From Moniliella sp. 'wahieum' (lineage: Eukaryota; Basidiomycota; Moniliellomycetes; Moniliellales; Moniliellaceae), in assembly GCA_003971905.1 (NCBI GenBank), contig RSEE01000111.1, positions 1-64,000 on the forward strand: a DNA stretch of 64,000 bases. Reading direction: 5' to 3'. Under the pieces are notes generated by a model. That model was given only the letters and a program-made list of their open reading frames with translations. It did not search any database and was not told the origin of the DNA. Shown here piece after piece: positions 36,453 through 45,714 of the stretch (the first letter of the stretch is position 1; every line of letters starts with the position of its first letter). A program made the position numbers and the translations under genes.

Positions 36453-38171
36453 GGTTGGCCAGGCCAGCAGGGTAAGGTCGTGCGCTGCGTACTGCCACCC
36501 CGTATACTACGGCCCGTATGCCACGCGGTACAGGGCTCAGGACAGGTCCTACATCCCACAGGACACTGGACACAGGATACGAATCGGCCAGCCGAAGCGT
36601 GTGCGTTTGCGTGCGCGTGTACGCGCGCCCAACTGGCATACTTTCCTGCATACTTTCCCTCCCCCTCCCTCTTCCTCCCTTTCCTCCCTCATCTCCTCTC
36701 TCTACCTCCCTCGTGTGCCTCCCCCTCGCTCATTGCGCAGCTCGCCCACCAGGGCTGGGCTGGGCACAAACGCAGTCCGGTCTCTCCGTTCCCTCTTGAC
36801 GTACCCCCCGCCCATGTACCATGTGGAATGTAACATGTGGAATGTGGCATGTGGAACCGTGGGGGCAACGTGGGTGGGGACTAAGATTCAAGAACGAAGA
36901 CCGAGGGGGGCGCACATGGGGCAAGGTTCGGTTCGGTTCCTCCCAAAGAAAGGCACAGGCACGGTGCACCCTCCCCCCCCCCCTCCCCTTTCGATTTCGA
37001 AGAGGGGGCAGAAACTGTGTAGCTGTGTAGCTCATCACGCGCTCAGCGCTCATGTGGCACCATCGCGAAGGTGGCGTGCGGTAGAATGCCATGTACTGTC
37101 AGGCCTCAGGCCTTGGGGACGTAGGATCGTAGCCCCAGCCCCTCGCAGTGGCAGATGGCAAGGTGCCACATGTCAGTGACCGAGCTAAGCTTGTCCATGT
37201 CAAGCTTACAGTGTCTTCAACGGCGACGGCGCGAAATGTGAGATGCGAGATGGAGGTGTGAGGTCGGGCGGAACCTAGTACGCACTGGCAGTAAGGACCA
37301 AGTGTCCCTCATAGGACTCAGGGGGGTACTGAGTACTGAGTACTGAGTACTGAAGCTTGAAGCTTGAAGGTCCTGCGACGGAGGGGCTCCGTGTGCTCGA
37401 CGGTATTTTCAAAGTAGTACTCGTACACAAGGGAGAGGGGCGGGGGCCGACGGCTGAGCCCGGGGCGTGAGCGGACCGTGGTGCGGCACCCTAATGCCTA
37501 AACCTTAAGCCGCTTAAGCCGCTTAAGGCTAAGCGCTAAGGGCTACCCGGTACCCCTTTGGGCCCTACCGCCACTGGCGCCACGCGTCACGCATGCCCAT
37601 GCGCGCCCCGTGACGGTGTCATTAATCATTGTCACCTGTCACCTGTCAGATGCGATGTCAGATGTCAGATCTCAGAGGCGCCAAAGCACCATGGTGGCTG
37701 GTAAGCGGTAAGCTTGACGGTCGCGGCGGGGGTCAGGTGGGTGACGTGGGGGCATCGTAAGCGATGGCACAGGGGAGCGTGAGGGCAACGCCCGCCGTGT
37801 GGTGACGGGAACGAGAAGATTGAATATTGAGGGGGGGGTGGGTCGTGCTGCTGCTGATTAGTATATGCGTCATGCGCGTCATGGGGCGTCGGTGGGCGCA
37901 GTGCGAACCAAAGCCAGTAAAACGCCAACAAGGGGTCAGTCCGCTGCGCCTCGACAGGAGTGCAACACTATCATCTACAGGAGGTTTAGTATAGGTACAG
38001 TAGTCACTATTAGCCTACAGGTATCTGGTCGAACCCATTTTCGCGCCCCACTTTCCGGATTCTCTCTCCTACTCTCGTCTTTTGGTCTTGTTCTCTTCTT
38101 GCTCTTCCTCCACCGTCACGGTCACGGTCACATTTCGTCCCTGACCTACCGCTCACTGCTCAGCGCTCACC
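36453..38171. other. Intergenic region upstream of tropomyosin
   Basis: No gene was recognised. Notable content: CCTCCC-rich tract (36660-36725), ATGTGGAATGTAACATGTGG repeats (36829-36855), GTACTGAGTACTGAGTACTG (37327-37350) followed by AAGCTTGAAGCTTGAAG, CTTAAGCCGCTTAAG-type repeats near 37507-37530, TGGCGCCA at 37575-37582, and GTCACCTGTCACCTGTCAG / GATGTCAGATGTCAGATC at 37631-37672. Confidence 0.5.
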
Positions 38172-38775
38172 ATGGACCGGATCGGAAAAGCTGAGTGCGC
38201 TGCGATCCGAGTGGCGAGGGCGGTTTCGCGTGCCGAAACGAGCGAAGCGCATGCACGCAACTGGAGCAGAAGCAGGTGGAAGATAAGCAGCACATTGCCA
38301 CGCTCGAACTGCGTCTGCAACAACTCGAACAGCAGCTGGACCAGACCGACACTCAACTGGCCCAGCACAAACAGGCTACCGAGCAAAGTGAACAGGCTCG
38401 TGCCCATCTTGCTGCCTTAACTCGCAAACTGGCTCAGCTGCAAACTCGACGGGATGAAGTGGACGCGCGTGTTGAACAAGTGACGAAAAAGTCTGTTTTT
38501 CCTCTTCCTTCCTTTTCCTTCCTTCCTCTATACCCTCCCATTCGGTTTACTTTGATTTCCTCCTCGAACGCCCTAAGTAGAAGTCCTCTGTGCACTAACC
38601 CGAGCGGCACAGGTTGCGCGAAACGGCAGAACGTGCGGAAGGACTCGAACGGCAGGTACTTTCGCGCGAGCAGGAACGGGACACCTTGGAGGCCAAGTAC
38701 GAAGACGCGCATGCCAACGACATATCGTGCAAGCAACACCTCGACGAGATGGTGCAGCAAATCGATAACCTATAA
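38172..38775 (+). CDS. Tropomyosin (fungal Tpm1/Cdc8 type)
   Basis: An actin-filament-binding coiled-coil dimer that stabilises formin-made cables used by myosin V. The start MDRI at 38172 matches the fungal MDKI/MDRI N-terminus, followed across frames by KLSALRSE, SRAETSEAHAR and QLEQKQVEDKQHIATLELRL, then QQLEQQLDQTDTQLAQHK and ARAHLAALTRKLAQLQTRRD, and EVDARVEQVTKK. An intron at 38491-38612 (CACTAAC branch site) splits the AAG codon. Exon 2 reads LRETAERAEGLERQVLSREQ, ERDTLEAKYED and ends DEMVQQIDNL with TAA at 38773. Total length is near 160 residues, the normal size for fungi. Heptad spacing is evident. At least three compensating one-base frame changes lie in the first 110 bases, yet all blocks stay conserved, arguing for sequence error. 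Confidence 0.9.
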
Positions 38776-39668
38776 ACTCGCCTAGTACTTAGTACCGTTG
38801 AGAGGAAAATATGCGCATCGCATCTCTTTTGGGAATTCAAGACCATTCCCAGTCCCCGTTTGGTTATGTTTGTTTTGTTTTTGCTTTGTTTGGTTCGTTT
38901 TCTTTCGCGGGGGTTGCTTCCTCTGTGTCCTGGGCTTTCGCGTTGTTCTTGCGTCCGATTGGCCTTGAAGGCCGTGTGTGTAGGGAAGGGGAGGTTGAGT
39001 CGCACCTCTCGTGTGTCTCCCTTGAATGTGGGTCCTGGGATGGGAGTTCAATGCCGTTCTACTGTAAAATGTTCAGCTTGAGCGCGCACCACCTTGGACC
39101 TCTGCCCTGCCCTCGGTGTGGTCTCTGAGAGAGGGTGAGGACCCACCACGCGGAACGCTCGCTTGCTGCGGTGAGGTGAGGGGCAATCATTTTAGGGTGG
39201 TGGTGGTGGAGGCCGGCGGATGGGTGCGCACGTTTTCTCGTACAACCTCACCCTCCACAAGAACAACAGGACAATGACGAATTATCCCTACACTGCTCCC
39301 ACCCACTCCGGCCGATCGACTGCTGTGGATGGCCCATCTATAGTAGAACATTTCCCACTATCGTATAGGAGCACGTGTCCAAGAACCCAATCCTGCGTTA
39401 AATAAAGTCCAACCTGGCGCGCGGATCGGTGCAACGACTGGGGTTCAACTGTACACATGAACATTTCAAGTCATGCAGCCGGGGGATTTTTCGCGTTCCA
39501 ACGAGCAAATTCCAAGTCGAGCCAAACACATTGCAGCCGCCGTGCCAGGCGGCAGCGCGGTACTCGCCCCACTCCCACTGCACTTCCACCACCAGGTATA
39601 CCCAACCCCAACCCCAACCCCAACCCCTTTCCCCTCCTTCCCCTCCGAGACACATCCGTGTCGGACGA
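38776..39668. other. Intergenic region between tropomyosin and the SET-domain gene
   Basis: No gene was recognised. It contains a T/G-rich stretch just after the tropomyosin stop and a CCCCAA repeat of about five units near 39602-39632. Confidence 0.5.
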
Positions 39669-41822
39669 TGGACTACACACGTTTTCACCTGGTTCACCTT
39701 GTCGGGGGGCAGCGTTGCGTGCAAGCTGGATGGCTCGGGCGCGGTATGGCAGTTGGAAGATATGACTGCGCAAGGGATGGGTACCGGGTTGGTGGCTACG
39801 ACGACTTGGATTCCAACGCTTGCTCTTCACGCTCCCGCGTGCGCTGGCTATCTACGCGACGTCCCAACTGCCATCGCTGGTGTGCAGCAGGCCGAAGCTG
39901 CGCGCGGCCTCCGCTCAGACGGGGATCGTTGACAACGGGAGGGCCGCAGTGGACTGATGTGGCAGGCAAGTGGACGGGACTTATGGTGTATGCTATGGGA
40001 ACGAGCACGGGTCGGGTCAGTTGGACCTCGGCGGAGCGCAGACCAACGCGCCAATGGGGACCTTACCTCCACGCCATGCCGACTCAGTTTGATACGCCCA
40101 TGTTCTGGTCCGATTCCGAGCTGGCTTGGCTCCGTGGTACTTCGATCCAAGGTACGTCTTGCGTTCTTCCGTGTTGCGTGTTACGTGTTCCCACATTGCC
40201 ATGTTGCCATGTTGCCGTGGTACGTGGTACGTGGTACGTGGTACGTGGGGTGGGAGTGTAGGGTGTTGTATGGGGGATCAGGCTAATCGCTAACACGCGC
40301 CCGTTGGACTTGTGGTTGATTGGAGCAGATAAGATTGGGCGTGCCGAGGCGGACGAGGAGTACTGGCGACTGGTTGTGCCATTGGTGCGTGCGTGGCCGG
40401 AACTGTTTGTGCCAGGGTGGGCGCGGTGGACGTCGGCGCAGGAACAAGCTGGTGCGCTAGACGCCGCATTGGACACGTACTACTCGTTACAGCTGTACCA
40501 CATTATGGGGTCGCGGATTCTCAGTCGTTCGTTCCATGTTGAGCAGCGGTCCGAGGACGATGAGGACGAGGACGAGGATGAAGAACTCGTTGAGGAGGAG
40601 GGTGAGGGGGTACCGTCGCAAGCGCCGGTCGAGATGGAGGATACGTCGATGGGAGAGGCGGATGGGTCGGGTATGTCGCTGGACACGCCCAAGCCTACGT
40701 CGCCAGGCCGGGCGCAGGAAACTGGCGAGCAAGCCCAAAACGCTGCTGAACAAGAGATCAGGACGAAGAAGAGGAAGAAGAAGAAGAAGAAGAGACGGAA
40801 AGCGAAAAAGTGGACGATATTGGCATGTGGTGTTTGGCGGATATGTTGAACGCGCGTCCGGGGAAGCGCACAATGCGCGTCTGTTTTACCGTACCGAGCA
40901 GTTGGAGATGCGAACCACACGAGCGGTTCGGGCGGGGGAACAGTTGTTCAACACGTATGCCGACCCGCCCAACTCGGACCTACTACGACGGTATGGGTAC
41001 GTGGATACGCACCACCCTGCCACGGCCTCCTCCGACCCACTCGACAATCCCAACGATAACGTCGAGCTGGGCTGGCGGTACGTGCAGCAGGCTGTGCAGG
41101 ACGTAGCGCGAGCCCAGGGCGCAACACCCGACGAGCTGGCCGCGCACGAAGCGGAATTGGCCACGCGGTTTGAGCAGTTTGAAAATGCGGGGCTCATTCC
41201 GGATGAGAGTGAGCACTGGGCTATGTGCCGCGGGACGCTACGCGTGCGTACCTCGAACCGTCGTCGGACGACTCGGACGATGACGACGACGACAGCAACA
41301 GCAAGGATGCGAACGCTGCGGCGGGCGGAAGGGAGAGCGGGGTAGAAGAGCTGCTGATGGGGTGCAAGTTGGCGTGGTGGGATGGACCGACGGCAGCCAA
41401 GTATCTGGGCAAGGACCAAGCGCCGGAAGCCAAGTGGAGCGGGACGTTGACGCACAAGCAGTCGGGGCGGACGGTGCTTGCGGCGGAGGTGGCGGTGCGG
41501 GCGGTGGAGCAGCGGATGGCGCTGTACGGCACGACGCTGCGGCGGACGAAGCGGCGTATGGGGCGCTGGTGGGGCAGGGGGCGAGTGGGCGGCTGGCGTG
41601 TCGGAGCAGCGGCATGTGGCTGCGCTGGTGGTGCGGATTGGCGAGCAGCGCATCCTGGCGCGCCTGCACGCGCTGCTGGTGGGCGCGGTGGCCAAGTACC
41701 ACGCCGCCAAGGCCAAGGCGGATGCGCAGCTCAAGAGCAAGCCCGGCCAAGCGGGGGCGAGCGGCGAGGCGGCGACCGCCACAACAAGCGGGCGCGGAAG
41801 TGAGAGAAGCACATCCCACTGA
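39669..41822 (+). CDS. SET-domain lysine methyltransferase (SETD6/Rkm4-like)
   Basis: The split-SET family that methylates ribosomal and other non-histone proteins. N-terminal SET part: FTWFTLSGGSV, GMGTGLVATT (the GxG cofactor strand) continuing as LLFTLPRALAI in another frame. Then TPMFWSDSELAWLRGTSIQ, an intron at 40152-40328 (GTACGT donor), IGRAEADEEYWRLVVPLVRA and WPELF. An acidic, Lys-rich insert (about 40550-40810) interrupts the domain. The C-terminal SET part reads NARLFYRTEQLEMRTTRAV, RAGEQLFNTYADPPNSDLLR, RYGYVD, which contains the catalytic-side GEQLFNTY motif and the RRYGYVD family signature. The Rubis-type C-terminal half includes ELGWRYVQQAVQDVA and ends AALVVRIGEQRILARLH. The start is chosen at MDYTR, one frame change before FTWFTL; an upstream exon is possible. 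Confidence 0.82.
40205..40248. repeat. GGTACGT repeat inside the SET-gene intron
   Basis: GTTGCCAT copies are followed by four GTACGTG-type units. Each contains a perfect GTACGT splice donor, so the intron holds several decoy donors downstream of the one used. Confidence 0.75.
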
Positions 41823-42224
41823 TGCTCCCAACGGAGGAACGCAACGATGGATATGCACTTGGCAAATATATTGGCGTGCTTCCGAGGCAGATGTGATGGG
41901 GAGATGATGGCATGGCATGGCATGTGATGGGACGGCCATCACACACCCCACTAGGGTTGGCGGCGGGGGCGTGTCTTGGGTGCGTCGATCGGGGCGGCAC
42001 GTGGCCTGCGCCGCCCGCGCCGCCCGATCCAGCGCAGCACACTGGCGCCGTGGCGGGATCTGGTGGCGCCACGCGCTGCCCCCCGCCGCACGGCGCCAGT
42101 GCCGACGCATGCCTGCTCGCCCGCCGGACGCCCCGGGGGGGCCATCGCCTTCTGCCCCTCCATCGCCATCGCCATCGCCACTCCACCGCCTCTCCCCGCC
42201 ATCTCCACCATCCCCTGCTCCGCC
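41823..42224. promoter_or_regulatory. Upstream region of the ADF-H/PH gene
   Basis: About 400 bp with no gene. It contains GGCATGGCATGGCATGTGATG near 41910, TGGCGCCG at 42043 and the exact octamer TGGCGCCA at 42064-42071, about 160 bp before the presumed ATG. Confidence 0.5.
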
Positions 42225-44524
42225 ATGGCCATGGGCACCGCGCTCCCGCCACCCTCGCCACCCTCGCCACCCCTGCCGCCCACGACGCCTGCCTCGCCGT
42301 CGCCGACACCCGCCCCGCCCTGCCCGACGCCGACGCCCGGGCGCATACAGCTACGTCGTCCTCACCCTCCCGCCCTCCGCCGAGCCCCCCATCGACCTCC
42401 TCTTCGCTGGCCGCGGCAGTGTGCCCGACGTGTGCCACCACCTCGCCGACCCAGCCGCTGTGCGCTTCGTGCTGCTGCGCGACCAGCATGCCCTGCTCCT
42501 GGTCCAGTTCCTCGGCGCCCAAGTCGGGTGTGTGCTTTTTTCTTTTCCTTAACCTTGGGCCCCGTCCACTGACTCTTTTCTTTTTCTTGTTTTTTTCTTT
42601 TTCTTGCATTGCTCTTTGCAGTGGCGTCCGCCGCGCGCGCTCCCTCGCCCAAGCCCGCACCCTCGCCCGCGACTTTGCCCCCTTCCGCCAGGCCGCCGCC
42701 ACCGTCCTTCTCACCAAGCCCACCGAGCTCACTCCCACGCTCATCCACACCGCCTTGACCGCCAAAACCAAAGGTGCCGCGCCCTCCCACCCTCCCGCCA
42801 CCTCGTCCCCCAGCTCGACTTTGGGGCCCAGCTCGCGATCCGGAACACTGCCGCCGAGCAGTGGGTCCTCAGCCGCCTCGCCCGTGGCTGGTATCGCGGC
42901 TCTACGCGCGCGCTTCGCTGCGCTCGACGGCTTCCAAGTCGGGTTCGGGCACGGGCACGGGCACGGGCACGGGCACGGGCGCCAGGTCGGACTGCCAGTC
43001 GATTCTAATGCCGGTTCAGTCACGGTCGCTTCTCCTGCTCACCGTCTTCGTCGTCGTCAGACCGATTCTCCTCCTCGATCGCCCGACAAGCTACCCAATG
43101 CACCGTTGCACCATCCGCCTACGCGTTCCGCCTCAGCCTCAGCCTCAGCCTCGTCCCCACCTCACCCTTACCGTTTGTCGCTACCGCCAACCCCGCCCCT
43201 AGTGCCGCCCCCGGCAACGCCAATGCCAACGCCAATGGCAATGGCAATGCCTCTGTTTCGGCGAGTTGCTTGGCGCGTGCCCAAAGTCGAGCCGAGAGCA
43301 GCAGCAATGGCGACTCGAGTCGGCGTACCATGTCTTCCATATCGACGACCGTTCCGTCTCCCGTGTCTCCGCGGGACTCACCGGACCTGCGAGCACCAGC
43401 CCCGACGTGCAGTACGGGTGTGCGTGCGCGTTCGCCTACGTCGTTGCACCTTTCGCGACCTGGCGGGACGGGAGTGGATTCGCGACCGTCGTCAGTGGGC
43501 ATGGGCATGGGGGAGTCGGAGGAAGAAGAAGATTTGATTGACGATCAGGGGGATGCGGTACTGATTGCGTTACGTGGGGATAGGAAAGCTCGGAAACGGG
43601 TGGTGGTGGCGCGAGAACGGTTGTTACGATCGCAGCAACATGCAGCGCAGCAACTTGCGCGAGCCAAGGCCGAGTGGGATCGGTTAGCTGAACAAGTGCG
43701 GGCGGCACGACAAGCTCTGGCCACAGCGACGGTACGTGCTGAGGTGTTAGCTGAGCGGTGGGCGGAGCAGCGTCCCGCCCGCCCGACTGGACGCGTTTGA
43801 TCGGAGTCAAGTGGAAGCGGGGGGAGTGAGCGTGTGGCGCAACGCAATCGCGAGTTGGCAAGTCAAGCACGTGCCTTGGCCCAGCTCGAGCGGGAGTACG
43901 CGTCCTGGGCCGAGCGGGCACAGGAAGTACGTGACGAAGCTGGGAAACGATGCACTCCCACACCCAATGGGAGCATACTGTTGTGCGTGAGTTCGAGGCG
44001 GCGCAACAAGCGCGAGCGGCGCAAGCTGAACGGCAAGGACTCAAGCTCTGGGCCCAGACTGTGGCGCAGCACCGGCTGCGCGAGGCGGAGGAACTGGTGG
44101 TACTGCTGCCCGGCACGCGCGGCAGTGGGCAACCAACTTGCCCACTCACCCTATCTGTCCGGAGAAGAGGCCGCGCTATTAGTTGCCTGTGTCGGTGTGC
44201 AGAGGGGGGAGGTGGGTTCGCTCAAGCGACGTACGTGTCTTGTACATCGACCTCTAGGGCCACACCGGGGCGCAGTAGAGATTTACTCGTCGGACCCAGC
44301 GGTGGGACTGGGAACGGCATCGATGCCCAAAGCGCCACTGTGGTCCATCGCGCCGTCCGAGGTGGCGAGCGTGCAAGATGCCGAGTCGGAGCTGATGCTG
44401 GACCATGCGGTCGTGTTGCTCAACGAGAGGAAGGAGGGCTGGTCGTTTTGTCGCCGATTCGGACGAGGAAAAAGTCGCGCTCACGGCGGCCTTGCAGACG
44501 GCAACAGGAAGAGAAGTGTACTAG
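42225..44524 (+). CDS. Actin-binding protein: N-terminal coactosin-like ADF-H domain, coiled coil, C-terminal PH domain
   Basis: The N-terminus (MAMGTALP, then TPAAHDACLAVADTR after a frame change) leads into AYSYVVLTLPP, VRFVLLRDQHALLLVQFLG and AQV. An intron at 42528-42621 (donor GTGTGT) joins to GGVRRARSLAQARTLARDF and ELTPTLIHTALTAK. This is the coactosin pattern (YALLR, GxxVGxxxRAR, ELTP). Long Ser/Pro and GH-repeat linkers follow, then an acidic patch (ESEEEEDLIDDQGD), helical coiled-coil text (RERLLRSQQHAAQQLARAKA, QRNRELASQARALAQLEREY) and a C-terminal block resembling a PH domain (GEVGSLKRRTCLVH, GAVEIYSSDP, APLWSIAPSEVASVQDAESE, RFVADSDEEKVALTAALQTA) ending at 44522. The PH-like block suggests membrane phosphoinositide targeting of an actin-binding head. 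Several frame changes; whether it is one polypeptide is likely but unproven. Confidence 0.68.
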
Positions 44525-45714
44525 CCTCTCAGCCTCCGCCCTCACCACTTTGGACCTCTTTTCCGTGCTCTTGTTCCCTCCTGCCCTCCTGCCCTCCCGG
44601 CATCCCGCCTCACACCCCCGCCTCTCTCTTTCGCCCGCGCTGTCTTCCTCCCTTTTGAGAAGGAGCTGGTCGCAGCCAGGCTGCGTTCATACCCGTTTCC
44701 CCCCTGTGCCTCCCCGCCCCCACTCTCACCCCTGAACTGCTGGTACCGGATCGTCCACTTTACTTCCCACCTTCGTTCATTCTCATTCTCATCCTCATTC
44801 TCTTAGTCCTTGTCTTTCTCTCTCTCTCTTCTTCACCTTCTCTTTCACTTCTCTTTCGCCTGTCTTGTCTCTTCCTCCACCTCCGTCTTGGCTCTGCTCT
44901 CTCCATTCCACTCCGACCCTGTGTGCCCAGGCGCCGGGGGTTGGACGGTGGGGAGGTACACACGTCTGAGACGCGTGAGCATACCACCCGTTTGTCCCTT
45001 GCACGCATCTATCCTCTCAATATCACCTATCACCTATCACCATCACGTCCCATATATCACCTCCTATATCTCTTCTCGCTTGAAGCTTGACCCCATTTTA
45101 GCCCCATTTTCACGGAAGCTCAACAGCACAAATCGAGCTTGGATCCCCTCTGTCGCGCCTGTCGCGCGTGTGTGTGTGCTGCGCCAGCTGCGCCCTTTCT
45201 TACTGGACTCCCCTTGCGCTTAGATCCTTCTAGTGAACTACTGCGAGGGCTAAACGTTAAACCCCGTAGTCAGCCCTCTCGGCTTCAATATTCAATCTCG
45301 ACTATGGCTGGTACTTTGACTGTTTGACTTGGGAGTTTGATCTCGACGTTTGGTGTGCGCTGGACGTCTGGGCCGCGGCAGCGACCGTCGTGCGGGGCGG
45401 GACGGAGCTCAGGTACAGTACAGTACGGCTACAGAGGCAAGATGAGCACCGACGATGATCGAATGAATAGGACAAAGGGCAAGGGGGAGAGGTAGGAGAG
45501 CAAGCAGAGATGGAGTGCTGCTGCGCATGGGCGCACAAGTCGCGACAGGCGGTCTAGGGTGGCCCTGGGAGGGGAACAGCCGAGAGACCTTCAATGACTA
45601 CCACCATCATCACCACCATCACTTCATGCAACACCACTGCCGCACGCAGGGACCTGCGAGCCGTGCTGAGACCCCGCGTTGCCCATCACGTTTCTCCATG
45701 CAGGTGGGTACGCG
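44525..45714. other. Convergent intergenic region between the ADF-H/PH gene and myosin V
   Basis: No gene was recognised. It is pyrimidine-rich with TCATTCTCATTCTCATCC (44777-44800), CTCT repeats and CACCTATCACCTATCACC near 45023, consistent with 3' flanks of both genes. Confidence 0.55.

Noticed and set aside
39602-39632. CCCCAA repeats as a telomere fragment
   Set aside because: Only about five units, inside a gene-proximal region with other Pro/Gln-coding simple repeats; no telomeric context.
42100-42450. Biosynthetic or toxin cluster around the 38-51 kb region
   Set aside because: All recognisable members are housekeeping cytoskeletal or methyltransferase genes.
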